DNA of 58,075 nt from Pirellulales bacterium (lineage in GTDB: Bacteria; Planctomycetota; Planctomycetia; Pirellulales; Thermoguttaceae): assembly GCA_016935315.1 (NCBI GenBank), contig JAFGRD010000131.1, positions 1 to 58,075 of the forward strand. Reading direction: 5' to 3'. Positions 57,101 through 58,073 of this stretch are shown here, one piece after another. A model generated the notes under the pieces. It did no database searches. It saw only the letters and a program-made list of their open reading frames with translations, and was not told the DNA's origin. A program made the position numbers and the translations under genes. The number at the start of each line of letters is the position of its first letter. Positions within the stretch are counted from its first letter, which is position 1.

Positions 57101-57204
57101 GGCTCTACGAATTCGAACGGATGCAGGCCAGGGACAAGGCGTCCCGCAAGGACCATGCGGCCGAACAGGCCGTCGACAGCCTTTTTGACACCGATTGGAT
57201 GTAA
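27148..57204 (+). CDS. Giant multidomain surface protein (about 10,018 residues)
   Basis: One uninterrupted frame of 30,057 bp. The start ATG at 27148 follows AAAGGAG at eight bases; TTG at 27127 contains no better site. The N-terminus is basic, then RVEQFEDRVLLSISP (LEPR-XLL-like, residues about 39-53). Order by residue: kexin-like subtilase 165-505, P domain 509-632, PPC domains near 1025, 1445, 2632 and 3505, inactive matrixin-like domain 1272-1422, beta-helices 1605-2572, TFEFD-type modules and cassettes 2800-5830, split jelly-roll, choice-of-anchor-L-like 6085-6338, vWA 6453-6665 inside a beta-helix, Ig-like 6825-6965, nine GEVED modules 6970-9715 with nidogen-like, SdrD_B, Calx-beta and propeller insertions, then a final sandwich and dockerin 9870-9948. 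It is probably secreted, processed or anchored at the cell surface, with roles in adhesion or degradation; this is inferred from domains. Confidence 0.93.
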   Translation: MGIWNSLRRFSEKREHRRRSNGRKSGKKATQFCNRDLRVEQFEDRVLLSISPSGGDDDLAWQSTLAHAIQRATDLQQYSEASLDATDNWVVGLANGFSAEAVAGAVGADVLGNAANLDNTTIWQFSTEVGWEEAAEKLEATGGVSFFYPLVKTQQQARLIPNDPLFATQWHLDNTGQTGGTLGEDLNAVDVWDTYTGSGVVIGIVDDGIDPSHPDLANQYRSSLSWDYNFNDADPTHDDPLAPASYDRHGTAMAGIAAAEQNNAEGVSGVAPGADIAALRLTSLPTTDQMIANALVHEYQNIDIYSNSWGPRDGVDWLVGPGPLTLAALRDGIENGRGERGSIYVWSGGNGRQSGDNVNYDGYANSRFTIAVGALDHNGVQSPLSEPGAPLLISAYGGDGTSGITTTDRTGPAGYDLSAYATISEGTSSAAAAVSGVIALMLEANPELTWRDVQHILVETAVQNDPTDSDWVTNAAGHPVNHKYGFGAVDAEAAVALAETWQNVLPEHSLQSGSVLVNSAIADDSPFGASSMVYLPIGLQSVEHVTVTFSADHTRLGDLEVKLISPSGTESVLALQHDDPGNPEGYNDWVFTSTRNWGEEAEGIWTLEVTDVVSGQTGTWNTWELTAYGPVDPDAGPHLVSIIRSEGDLLSDGDILDVAPRELTLRFNEGQIINPSSLGAIQVIRAGLDGTFDDDGDGVVEPGEYVNVELGYIGIGERTYEVVFRFQETLPDDLYQISIDGNMPGGLTNVIGVPFVPFNADGADDKVQVVNFELDLGGQVIAVVPQPVSRDAAGHLTQARNQIDVYFNNDDLDLASAEDPRFYQLLCTNETAETGDDNVYYPTYVRYSAADDKAELIFLRPVGSVAIRLDGENNDLLLTAAGPGVATDEVIEVLFVAEQATGNEAILLFDESGKTLTIDIDPAATTAQTVLAAIRAEGTFNVKLDTTQDATNDGSGLIGMLGLAGRTGVPLPLDELDPKGEDAFRLRIGTEYEEVETSVLEAVSQVTGGGVLTGVVPEPSDTILNVYDPGIVTDVVNGFEGSGYIGDNPYLPSDSANDVDLIRIELATGDYLTIDIDTPDDGHTLDTILRLFDANGMELAYNDDYTGPDGLWSLDSYLSFTASVAGVYYVGVSSFGNFGYDPYVSDSGFGGSTGYYTIKINIGSMDVVQKQDAGSSFATANGDLGAFGLDTTAQSRIITGESIEPTFYDMQYLLEWPGAVDEPGHRDMPDESYGRAGDDHYFGHKYWFWDDGFWEYNTPADDYAGTAAQVLPYWLTPMTTIPYNFRDDYYATNYHNLITDVQKDRVREVFELWSTYLGIQFVETSPEPGDAFPGITIATGEVDGYTYVNSVTGWWQDSQGVDFPVAIISNTPTTPTGTWGTSAYGSEYFATVMAAINFVLGFGYAEDLPPTTVMNLAGVGGIDPVYGIGASERVLPGDNDVVHGEHLYRPDSNDIDLFRFTVETPGLFSAETLAERLESTSQLDTVLTLFREYVDTSSGEAAVVREVVARNDDYYSEDSYIELHLKPGTYYLGVSSTGNHDYDPLIENSGVGGTSQGVYDLRVNFAPDIEDHLIDATSTLFDGDADGVPGGVYDFWFNVRDEANTLFVDKTASGVSPDGTLAHPYRTISSAFAAADSGDIVRIVGNHFENDDPSIPATLRDNQAYEIGEDVFGNALPDGERMEVPQGVTVMIDAGATFKLRRANIDVGSSAEGIDRSLGALQVLGTPEHSVYFTSYHNEAIGTDGEPDRATEPKRGDWGGVVFRNDLDYDDGRTVLQAEGIFLNYVNHADISYGGGQVTVDSIPAPFNPIQMIEAQPAVSFNTFTKNANAALSADPNSFIDIKFQNHFGVPIEAALNTSVEADNDGTGLVVPLGRVATTMREAESEFASAKLSLPGKNNDLTLTATWPGLVFDGVEVVFIDHSGAGDQAIVFFDALTRTLTLAIDPAATTAATLLSAINAEGTFSAELDATADRANDGTGLLTPLNGVAATLGGGGGGIAAVRPLGNHNDFIITPTVPGAAYQNIDVVFTHNAATGNQAIVDFDPIAHTLTIDVDPTATRALTVVSRITAEGTFTAQLDPSQEPGNDGSGLITESGTLATTSAEWAVLSLPGEHNDIEISTPGLESDVDIVFVRHRAKGDRAMASYDEAAGVLTMDIDPSATTAKTVVDAISQMGKYTADYDRVGPDIHGNRLVDNTINGIFVRIDTPFGQELKQLEVPARFDDTDIVHVIGENLVINGTPGGPVRDIETGELQARLDARLAIDPDVIVKMDSATIEAEIGTQLIAGGTVGHPVIFTSIVDDRFGAAGTFTTTIDPLGAGPTGGDWGGLFFAPISRGNLDHVLIAYAGGPTTIEGGFADFNPVEIHQAFVRISNSVFEYNADGSDSTDRNGRSSTVPATIFVRGAQPVVVDNTLRNNQGPVISIDVNSLDSQTLIDWGRSTGEIGTTAQYANNRGPLVRGNRLANNSINGMAVRGGTLTTEVVWDDTDIVHVLRDEVVVPNHHTYGGLRLQSSPSESLVVKLDGPNAGFTATGSPQEIDDRIGGTVQVIGTPGHPVVLTAMADDSYGAGLDLWDQLQCDTNNDGMNNDPDPTQRGAQPVAGAWRSVKLDRYSNDRNVAVIPELEEASDSIEDMNANPQSAQYVGDLAPDQKSGDDNLRLGFEINGFIRLDDARDVDVYAFKAEAGTEVWLDIDRSTHSLDTIIELIDANGNVLARSDDSYDEQNGLVDPDGLARTMDSDVWLTKDYETTNPRDAGMRVVLPGAQGQVRTYYVRVRSSLAIGHVGDASDLMDQDWFRITSGETTLTFEFDTGPDVRMKPAGAAAVRDGETFLLSDGTSTKVFEFNSGPVLVVREDTPVADGDRFVLTDDTGVNLPVTFEFEQIDPESQLGDGVKDGNVAIPFTASDTVGRLVTLIVEAINGARDAELLTVTASGSSLDGTEGRVSLVNDSAVQLPSWATIRLDGDHNDLEIRAATPGPDFENIDIEFQNVPGLAVPVASFDAGAGTLTVTVDVDTTTAGEVVVAINDEGTFLAELDATVDEDNDGSGPVGASGVVGQTRGTASLGIEGDYTLVDPAGHVAIAFEETDSHDVFGQKIVAAVEAALPNIHAGAGLAIGWFDPSALDPRVTFYQAADAAFAPRASALEITMPGQNNDLLIAAKVPGPEFDGVRVVFVNAMASGDQALVSYNDVSRTLTIDVDPSATLATTVVAAVGANSPFTAEPTATASDVSNNGSGLITALGDSGMTAGGTLVSVASFTQLDVAQDGVAASADITIPLTAGDSAAEVAAAIAAAVEEAKASYGLNIAPRVLEGKVVLDGPAIELNTGTTPFAAVGPTEGAYQLQLRLRELQEYPGSVVRYASIHYATNGIEVYGLPNRSPLLAEVAEVESSPDTAAVAGIRPAGANNDLVITAATAGTAFNGIAIIVENNTATGNQAIVTYDDTERTLTLDVDPVGTTVNTVIAAINAEGTFRAALDRSVEFSNSGAGVISETGTVGTTSGGTTGSGSNNTFANAQFIGNVLDSDQGVLRVGGAIDMAHDVDWYQFTLDAEKARDYSTGSWPVTFDIDYADGMERPDLNVWVFDSAGNLVLSGLDSNIVDDRPGPYQGADIDNLDRGTVGAGDPFIGTVQMGENLGTTYYVAVASHDMMPDMLSQQLMRREPLPSLYRVAEDHIGSWDRSRIGGYSSTYSTPLFGDGSSGSVISLNANADDFHLGDVVMFVNTGVELYTIDPFTGEFETDVTGTGPNERLPDTVGSPWLSYGDIAMRNDGMLYTFTRTGNVVANQNNIAGQYRRFDTGDAKILLHDQDNGINTFELDYPDNPYNIVPQNNNGGVNFEAIVHEPVDRNRHVYAVGYRQPGNGVKFTRNLLYKFDADGVAQQYPDLPTDDRLPTDIVPIAHLVAGPTIILSDATDTVYPFNNPGDLLDGATLVVDDHGNLVTFEFDCGPDIRLDPTGAQAARDGELFVLEADGTSVTFEFDSGPVLAHGDGTTLVDGDTFTIQDTPGVIYTFEFNDVNSGTQVGSGNVEIQFAPFETADVVHQTIMEAINGAGSATLVATGFLPDADHGRISLAGDRAMSHGLVATSVRVEGDYSDPEETDNVLVLFEETDPVDVFGQGIVDTVMATFPQVDGGYAHRTGEPEPLTVGDRLTLYGTTGYSAAPTYATVDVDPDGADNEFTITAVNPSANYNGVEIVFVDTTMFRTVSGPDIVDSQTFTVSDGTTTVTFELDTGDGVTVPNMPVLFNNSFSAAEVADAVATAINNAPGGTATLTLAGDNNDIGITAATPDPAYENVAVIFMQAAGTGDVATVAFDGGAGTLTITIDPDATRAQTVVDAINAEGTFTAGLDPTIDDPNDGNGLISETGTVATTSVALMVTATASDDVVSLELSQPPGALSFDLDTLTPTSFIDLRVTDGLARVTFDILAQPRTMTIDIDPGVTTAATVVEAINTFIDGIDTSEFFAQLAEGVAGDGVITTLGTAGTMDGGFGVPSYTLAMGVNGLSDTGIAPTSQHVIPFTAADTIVDRLQARVLNAINGAGAGFNARGMGDDEVEILNAVRATISQPLQIIGEGPGGDITGMAHIGNTLYAVSNLGGLYRVLDVDSYNLHPVTRIVYDENGNPQEILDVARGTGGARLAYVGPSEDYLLGLQFSGLAAGPSSVEGGKYSQVLFATTSDGHLYAINVENNPAQSKIPGMLMPYFLDGETTIQLQTADGLPLTGLTGVDFSTVDYNLWHVTNYREGDAGHGIESADNVDESRPTPAYRVDGRTSFYFGFEDPRPNTTISLQPGAGNYTETNPGVFYTYDLPGGAHGSLTTNPFSLVGYSADDEPMLYFNYLLETEGSDRWDSARVFISQDGATWRLLSDLGDSADQWSQARISLAGYVGQEKLQLRFDFSTAGDMHVGDANGIYASSEFTTGAYLRALAGNELSDGQQFTIQGDLAEPYQTFEFDLGYELLVPNAAGAAIKDDPVRGAEWFLIQDGTGQTAVFEFDEDQFLVHGTVPVPITDTMTTNQVASAMTAAIENSGLTDVTVYAYDGKVTVQGATLVAQSDLSDPQEMTPRVVLRGGNGVALTSVPVPITPDMTAEQVAIVIAEAMDQRYSGARMFRPADGETLAASKSLTAALDSTADVGNDGSGLATPLNHAVATTDGTGAAIVQLAGANNDFAIGAGTAADPASVDVIFVNNPGAGDTAVVAYLEALRILLVEIDAAATTANTVVNALNDEGSFTAALDETGADSPNDGSGTITPLGVVGSIAADSVVATAAIAPNGNNNDFVLTANTPGTGSVGVHVIFVHNVASGDQAIPVFDGAEGTLIIDVDPTATTMNTIIAEITAEGTFTAVLDETAEPGNDGSGLIDPMDLSTTLGTTTGDAVISIALTLGDNDFTISAASLDAAFGGIDVVFVADQASGDEAIAAFDAVAGTLTIDIDPAATTANAILAAINQESTFTISDGITTFTLEFDNQAFADGVGPGHIAVPYSTGDSPAEVAAAILTAFDLANSAKATLVLPGANNDLMIAAATPGPGFEAMRIEIVSTLGLGDVANVSFGGDTLTIEIDPLATTANTVIAAGGATGMFVATLDTGQDPGNDGTGLIAPLGTAAIISAANGLAWASVTPTGDNNDFLIIANARDADLQGIRVVVTADPGVVGDAATVQFDAVTRALVIGIDPDPISGTTAATIVAAINAEGTFAAVLNDLLEVGNDGSGLIDPADLDVVLGNTAAIPAAQLLLAGDNNDFVIDALTFDPALEGIEVVFEHAPDTGDVATVVYDDVAGTLLITLDLAATTVNTIIGEINAEGTFLAALDTTLEATNDGTGLIAPQGVVATATNPVYLNITAQMLLGSNDVISLDGPVVLFDAGNSPLTIVGSVDRLDTFTSIKVDGSLLHIIGHTVSSSGPLPYSNILPSDHPTPLPPLDYFHDYQRGQDNVHEGFYIDDLIIGFIERGELYTAQTADTNFHEVQVGINTGAYQLEIRTGTEYGVPLYRAFDTNDRLRQAITLEALDSGDIYHGRTFTVSDGVNQVTFEFIDPLLPVPGNGVPIQFTGTETAAQIANLVAQAINHVTAPLDVSATSIATSDRADLFGAAWVNGINYIVFGEASTPRVFPQDVVKVTEITTDANVLRDAIVGAGMTPVGDATLVGGATSAGLWTSGTQTGIILSTGDAGIGAGPNRADGEDGGLASEQGDTSLNRLAGTVTTDTTSLEFNFEWVGGDLQIDFVFGSEEYNQYVHLGHNDVFGIFIDGTNYATINGTPIPVTVDTVNGGNPLGVNASYAQYYHDNDPDGDGPFVNLVGYDGFSDVFSALATNLAPGLHTIKLAIADVGDMAGDSGAFIRLTPRRVDAIDSDINHSREQGQLLIKSNEITHSLQYGILVDAGDRDTAANWAHPASVAPLREINTSRLVPGVTIENNLIANAERGGIRFSGDANASGNPVAAVPFGRIVNNTISGGVAVTSQAVTQADIVFLLDTSGSMGTAIENVKQNLLQTEAAMLAAGIDAHYGLVAFPAYVGDTMDERNEPLMLQDVVDFQTFTAAGSAFDQLTETPTATEYGSRAVLESLNQIIDTTTLNFRSDSRVVLVMVTNEDDDSDPTDIAAAQAAVAANNALFVYIGDLWWSSWYPWGATTDAYADLAAASGGGGFEITDFLNDPDAFFASFSQFLVGAVVGGTRGVAGIVVDENASPTILNNIVSGFETGIAVDATSQTTVIGGSVYQNNLANTSPGVGLGSFPIDLSAPEYQGLPLFVDALSGNFYLQEGSPAIDSSIESLDDRPALTTVKAPLGIAPSPILAPNQDLYGQVRADDPDVSGYGGSGVNIFKDRGAIDRIDFDGPMARLNAPLDDYPEGLDREPARHHVRLVNQTVTEFAIQLSDLGIGIDDSSVTTHAVRVYRDDNVLLTSPRDYTFSYSATNDLIRLIPAPGVWYNGSDYRIVLDCSADPLFDGNYVAPIRDLAGNPLLPNQSDGSVSFTIELRGLDYGDAPDAPYPSLLENDGPRHVLLRDYQLGVRASYEPDARQNATATADPYDDGILMDSALWMGSTVDMIVTLDVPAGGLPQLQQGFLDAWIDFNRDGVWSQSERLAQATATLALPGDNNDLTIQGATLGTTLGDVNVVFVHVTAGDQAAVVFDQSAATLTIYLDPLATTANTVVATINAEGTFTAELHTAAEPDNDGTGVFDVAGPVGSTSLTSPRLEPGDNTLTIATPEFDFPAGVTRLTTYARFRLSSQGGLGLTGEAPDGEVEDYQLVMVPYLQDFGDAPDDANTPLYPTLAANQGAWHRLGSGLFLGADVDSELNAYPDSAARGDDDTHRDDEDGVVFNEALLRGLPAGMTVTASAAGRLDAWIDFNQDGVWDESEWLASAETGISLPGNNNDLDIRSTSLGTARDGVDIVLASAPGAGDQAIVVFDEDAGTLTIFIDPAATTANTVTGAVNAQGIFTAELGTAGDPGNDGSGLIAPGGLQDPVLVGSLSLTSPMLVAGANVLDVAIPEEAGEGATYARFRLSSTGGLTPSGGAADGEVEDYQLVIAEPPLDFGDAPDQAGQTGYGTLMANDGARHRQDPRVPLFLGANVDAELDGQPGSMALGDDNDGNDDEDGVILTAALVQGLPTTITVTASQSSKLDAWIDFDGDGTFGNDEWLALATAVLDPEGDNNELRIESRTLGSEFDGVEIELVGGQSGGEASASYDGVARKLTIAIDDVNGTTANAVVAAIDAEGTFAAAVDTSANPVNDGTGLIDGMSLGLAGAMSLASPTLLAGDNVLTFVVPLDATLGVSYARFRVSTAGGLAPFGKALDGEVEDYQVAIVEAPEDFGDAPDSVAQPGYPTLLVHDGARHRVDAGFRLGMEIDNELDGQPDATSTGDDLDGNDDEDGITFVDYLIPGMPCMVTVDVFNTTGIDGVLNAWIDINGDGDWSDPGEQIFVDTILPADGGVEDPVTGLRSYELTFNVPEQINDVDVTAKTTVGRFRLSQETGLSYAGPPEGEDAPVGEVEDYGDVQIIVGDSTVSGWKFDDRNANGQWEFDSILTNAEFELAPLGQPLLFEWYDSTTGQYQLSGPNDDGYSYLSDIGFSFEYFGFSYDYLYVNNNGSVSFGYAPYYDSEGFPQWWYYSPVIAPFWSNVDTRPDAVTGNPGGQVFLNSGLSSLSGNPFIQIDWLAVGYHDQHSDLQNTFTLYMEDNPEGDIVAFVYHDMQWTTADFDSYGYLPDGTNGFGGMGAEIGFDAGDGTAFYSLGRPSTPQDLADLMATGEYVVRFDPITGFPISADDAGLAGVPIYIDLNDNGVFDYTDVNQNGVFDPGLDESDEPITYTMEDDPATMGVDETGYYEFNELFSGDYVIREIRQPGWVQTYPNVDNVVLANGALTHYLGNPTPKGWDPDLDGWYTVHVNPSSTVENVNFGNYKLARVGISDAYVTEGDEGTTEMHFTLDLRESFGAEVEVFYQTVDGTATSSGPEADYEGITQGSFTFQPQHVPAPPWELTAVTSNDTPDWDYQISGSYIVYENDSEIYLYNGTDTLRLTNNTVADRQPSVSNGYVAWSSHDGTDYEIYLFDYNAYLGGATIADATRRLTYNSYNDKAPQVSDVAVTWYAEQSTDDEIYYYDILAGGSPINVSNNAYDDYSPQISGRNVVWYGTDGFDQEVYLYDGATRTVTRVTNNVRNDRRPRVDGNRVVWEGYDGQDYEIFLFDYAMYRANPGMPVRDATFQITTNQVRDEAPEISGDYIVWHGIEWAETIDPYSGETTFVTYDQEIFLYDYVYHTYTGEPPVNISQNTMLDEFPRICGDRLVWHRYEENVSGEGDWEVFFYQVGSEHAPTNVSHSADRNWKPQVSESLVVWRNYDGNDYEIIVATQGESSLSQEITITVYGDLRVEGDETFYVELTGASFAENPAGTRALGRILNDDGGTNGLDFGDAPDPTYPTLLANDGARHAISPTLYLGASVDADQDGRPNATATGDDTWTTDDEDGVLLPVSLVQGSFAITTVNASAAGKLDAWIDFNGDGDWSDPYEQIFASKPLVAGDNRLSFFVPFDAELGTTFGRFRFSSQGGLSYTGAAADGEVEDYKIDVVAATKDFGDAPAPYPTLLADDGARHTFVANYRLGASVDTETNGLPNATATGDDLNNFADENGVVLTSELIPGQTASVTVTATMGADYLPQGYLDAWIDFNADGDWDDPREKIFSSRSLVSGDNLLTFDVPFDAAALTATFARFRFSSTGDLGVGGDAADGEVEDHRWVIGEAPNYDFGDAPDDPGTAADYPTLYDSDGARHIFDPTLYLGASVDGDPQGQPNATATGDDDNGLDDEDGVVFLDPLTLGQAVELTVIASDVGKLDAWIDFNGDGDWADAGEQIFLSQDLVAGDNTLTFSVPVAPDAQVGATYARFRLSRAGGLSYSGEAADGEVEDYRVIVVSGEQDFGDAPSPYPTLSANNGAQHILVPGFHLGAAIDAEADGQPDAMAGGDGSDEDGVVLETNLVQGETAAISVTASAAGRLDAWFDFNADGDWDDAGEQIFTSEELASGTNDLHIDVPLDAAVGSTFARFRFSSAGGLSPDGEAFDGEVEDYRFDVQSMPLDFGDAPESLGYPTLRSSDGAHHRLDPDVNLKLGSAVDADPDGQPTLGATGDDDDGQNDDDGLIGYDDLVPGNLVGMVVRASSAGGFLNAWIDFDADGTWEAEEQIFVDTALSSGFNILDFTVPADAAIGTTYGRFRLSTQTGLAPTGFAIDGEVEDYEFQITAGAFPAMEPAQVVGRHVFYNGSIFDGNDAAANADDDHAIAPDKTALLPGEAATFANYTSYDSGINGLMIDVDLLGGTPTVDDFVLKVGNDDTPDDWADAPAPTGISVRPGAGAGGSDRVTLLWDDYAVLNQWLQVTVLATPSTGLAEPDVFYFGNAVGETGNSAADAKVNTTDVLEVRNHPRSFLDPAPIDSLHDFNRDGRVNATDVLLARNNQTHFLNALQLIGAPPIERTAKAAEGVAKALAHDAALQGDEEPNTTADDASRDQWGWLYEFERMQARDKASRKDHAAEQAVDSLFDTDWM
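27640..29040 (+). other. Subtilase (S8, kexin-like) plus P domain of the giant protein
   Basis: Catalytic residues are all present: Asp206 in GVVIGIVDDGIDPSHPD, His249 in YDRHGTAMAG, oxyanion Asn307 in SNSWG, Ser428 in EGTSSAAAAVSG. The D-D-G pair and the following P domain (VEHVTVTFSADHTRLGDLEV ... WTLEVTDVVSGQTGTW) are as in kexin/furin-type proteases and their bacterial relatives. It may cut the giant protein itself or other surface proteins (inference). Confidence 0.9.
30964..31410 (+). other. Matrixin-like domain with destroyed zinc site
   Basis: TTIPYNFRDDYY and VREVFELWSTYLGIQFVE match the start of matrixin-type metalloprotease domains, and LPPTTVMN the end. Where HExGHxLGLGH is expected, the sequence is AAINFVLGFGY (residues 1394-1404): the Glu and all three His are replaced, while the L-G-x-G frame is kept. 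Confidence 0.65.
32734..33690 (+). repeat. Three cassette copies in tandem (giant protein)
   Basis: Copies 2-4 of a roughly 100-residue repeat: L-P-G-x-N-N-D-L opening, a D-x-V-x-V-V-F strand, G-D-Q-A-I-V-x-F-D, T-L-T-I-D-I-D-P-x-A-T-T-A, A-I-N-A-E-G-T-F, and N-D-G-S-G-L-I end. Copy 1 stands alone at about 29740-30045. The array sits in the middle of a beta-helix region, before the helix resumes near 33700. Confidence 0.85.
36010..37655 (+). repeat. Cassette copies 5-7 alternating with other modules (giant protein)
   Basis: Copies at about 36010-36330, 36570-36895 and 37320-37655, interleaved with a second module type rich in TFEFDxGP and GxVxIPFT strands followed by a helix (V-x-x-A-I-N-G-A), which occurs at 35560-36000, 38900-39360 and elsewhere. 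The first line of copy 7, RPAGANNDLVITAATAG, is typical. Confidence 0.8.
39945..40600 (+). repeat. Cassette copies 9 and 10 (giant protein)
   Basis: Copy 9 (39945-40250) is typical, with LAGDNNDIGITAATPDP and TLTITIDPDATRAQTVVDAI. Copy 10 (about 40255-40600) is strongly changed and is recognisable only by RTMTIDIDPGVTTAATVVEA. A truncated copy 8 (DGADNEFTITAVNPSANYNG) breaks off at about 39740, where a TFEFD-type module begins. Confidence 0.75.
41440..44985 (+). other. Jelly-roll domain split by an insertion of about 950 residues
   Basis: The first half at 41440-41850 has FYFGFEDPRPN, MLYFNYLLETEG, ARVFISQDGATWRLLSD and LQLRFDFSTAGDMHVGD. The last strand, GFYIDDLIIGFIERGEL, comes only at about 44935-44985. 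Between them lie TFEFD-type modules and cassette copies 11-16, so they appear inserted before the final strand. Confidence 0.65.
42500..44640 (+). repeat. Array of six cassette copies, 11-16 (giant protein)
   Basis: The copies start at about 42500, 42910, 43250, 43650, 43960 and 44305. Copy 13 is cut after AAINQESTF and runs directly into TISDGITTFTLEFD, a module of the other type. Copy 15 has a small insertion (DPDPISGTTAATIVAAINAE). The repeats are conserved as protein but differ clearly in DNA, so they are not recent. Confidence 0.85.
45400..46160 (+). other. Choice-of-anchor-L-like domain
   Basis: LQIDFVFGSEEYNQYV followed by NDVFGIFIDGTNYATING and GLHTIKLAIADVGDM matches domains found in secreted proteins with various anchors. 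It probably forms a beta-sandwich, and the function is unknown. Confidence 0.75.
46165..47560 (+). other. Beta-helix interrupted by a von Willebrand factor A domain
   Basis: Beta-helix turns (VTIENNLIANAERGGIRFSG, RIVNNTISGGVAV) are broken by a vWA domain with the MIDAS motif DIVFLLDTSGSMG (Asp6464 to Ser6468), a Thr in the next loop and VVLVMVTNEDDDSDP. The helix continues with GIVVDENASPTILNNIVSG and TTVIGGSVYQNN. The vWA domain likely binds a protein ligand through a metal ion. Confidence 0.8.
48376..50370 (+). repeat. Cassette copies 17-19 inserted inside GEVED modules 1-3
   Basis: Copies at about 48376-48690, 49213-49533 and 50050-50370. In each, the GEVED sequence stops after the W-x-x-x-E-R/W-L-A position and resumes with SLTSPxLxxGxNxL or SLASPTLLAGDNVL. 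The same site is used three times. Modules 4-9 run straight through this point (for example SDPYEQIFASKPLVAGDN). Confidence 0.88.
51118..52305 (+). other. SdrD_B-like domain split by a nidogen-like domain
   Basis: VSGWKFDDRNANGQWEF starts an SdrD_B-like (prealbumin-like) domain, which resumes only at about 51900 with GLAGVPIYIDLNDNGVFDY and ends GDYVIREIRQPGWV. Between lies a nidogen-like domain: GFSFEYFGFSYDYLYVNNNG, PVIAPFWSNVDTRP, FIQIDWLAVGYH and FTLYMEDNPEGDIVAFVY. Confidence 0.75.
52320..53815 (+). other. Calx-beta-like domain split by a TolB-like beta-propeller
   Basis: ISDAYVTEGDEGTTEMHFTL and VFYQTVDGTATSS form the first half of a Calx-beta-like domain. The second half, LRVEGDETFYVELTGASFA and GRILNDDG, follows at about 53700. 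Between them lie repeats such as RQPSVSNGYVAWSSHDGTDY, APQVSDVAVTWYAEQ, SPQISGRNVVWYGTDGFDQE, RRPRVDGNRVVWEGYDGQDY and APEISGDYIVWHG, the blades of a propeller. Confidence 0.8.
56290..57000 (+). other. C-terminal beta-sandwich and dockerin-like region
   Basis: VVGRHVFYNGSIFDGNDAAA and FANYTSYDSGINGLMIDVDL belong to the sandwich often found before planctomycete dockerins. Then come two calcium-loop helices: ADAKVNTTDVLEVRNHP and HDFNRDGRVNATDVLLARNN (residues about 9879-9930). Dockerins bind cohesins or act as anchoring tags; no cohesin is seen in the window. A charged tail of about 75 residues follows. Confidence 0.85.
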
Positions 57205-57229
57205 CTGCACTTTCTGAGAAAACGGCACC
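57205..57229 (+). repeat. End fragment of the 103-bp element family
   Basis: CTGCACTTTCTGAGAAAACGGCACC directly after the giant gene's stop matches the sequence left of copy B (4665-4689, CTGCACTTTCTGGAAAAACG...) with few differences. No hairpin follows. Confidence 0.65.
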
Positions 57230-57238
57230 TAGGCCCAT

Positions 57239-57847
57239 ATGACGGATCCGTTGATCGACCCGCTGCAACGGAAGCAGCAGCTCCGCACCGAGGCATCTGC
57301 GCGTCGCCGGGCACAGGCGGGCAAGGATCGGCTCAGCCGCGAGATCTGCGGGAAGCTGGCCGCTTTGCCGGAATACCTCGCCGCCGCCACGGTGCTGTTC
57401 TACGTGGGCGTTCGCGACGAGGTCCGCACGCGCCCCTTCCTGGAAACCGCCTGCGGCGCCAAGCGGATCGTGGTCCCCTATTGCGTGGGCCCACGGCTCG
57501 AACTGTTCCACATCGAGTCGCTCGCCGAGCTGGACGTCGGCGGCTTCGGGCTCTGGGAGCCGAAGGCCGAGCTGCGCCCGCGCGCCGACCGCCGGGTGGC
57601 CGTTGCCCAGCTCGATCTGATCGTGGTGCCGGGCGTGGCCTTCGACGGCCGCGGCGGCCGGCTGGGCCATGGCCAGGGCTACTACGACCGGCTGCTGCGC
57701 CAAACGGGCCCGGACACACCCACGGTCGCCGTGGCCTTCCAGTGCCAGCTCTTTGCCGAGGTTCCCATGCTGCCCCACGACGTCTTCATGCGCAAGATCC
57801 TCACGGAAACGGCCGTCTACCCACCAGCGCCGCCCACGCCGGGCTGA
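57239..57847 (+). CDS. 5-formyltetrahydrofolate cyclo-ligase family protein
   Basis: 202 residues, a usual length. The enzyme converts 5-formyltetrahydrofolate to 5,10-methenyltetrahydrofolate with ATP. Seen: KQQLRTEASARRRAQ (the N-terminal K-x-x-L-R pattern), VLFYVGVRDEVRTRPFL, FHIESLAELDVGGFGLWEP (the G-x-x-G-I-x-E-P substrate loop), and LIVVPGVAFDGRGGRLGHGQ followed by GYYDRLL, the ATP-binding signature. The start ATG at 57239 has no clear ribosome site. The gene begins 34 bp after the giant gene. Confidence 0.92.
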   Translation: MTDPLIDPLQRKQQLRTEASARRRAQAGKDRLSREICGKLAALPEYLAAATVLFYVGVRDEVRTRPFLETACGAKRIVVPYCVGPRLELFHIESLAELDVGGFGLWEPKAELRPRADRRVAVAQLDLIVVPGVAFDGRGGRLGHGQGYYDRLLRQTGPDTPTVAVAFQCQLFAEVPMLPHDVFMRKILTETAVYPPAPPTPG

Positions 57848-58006
57848 CGCCGGTGCGGGGTCGATCGGCCACTCGGCGGTCCGTCGTCCTTGGCCCCCTT
57901 GGCGAGAATCGACTCATGCGGAGACAGCGGGGCAACACGCCGCCCATCGGCGACCTGGGCCTAGTGCTCTGTCACGACTAAGAAATGAGGTTGAGTACCG
58001 AGGATA
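57848..58006. other. Non-coding right edge
   Basis: No gene seen up to the inverted repeat. TAGTGCTCTGTCACGACTAA near 57962-57981 might be the edge of a mobile element, but nothing in the window confirms it. Confidence 0.3.
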
Positions 58007-58073
58007 GTAACCCGAAGCGTGAGCGAGAGATGCGGTGGATTCCGCGTTTTTCCTCGCTTACGCTTCGGGTTAC
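58007..58073. repeat. Inverted repeat of the CCCGAAGCGT type
   Basis: GTAACCCGAAGCGTGAGCGA (58007-58026) and TCGCTTACGCTTCGGGTTAC (58054-58073) are complementary except for one base, with a 27-base loop. Hairpins with this core appear to be frequent intergenic elements in Pirellulales genomes (from memory, not checked). Confidence 0.8.

Noticed and set aside
57962-57990. End of an insertion sequence (TAGTGCTCTGTCACGACTAA)
   Set aside because: No partner end, transposase or target duplication is in the window, so it cannot be supported.
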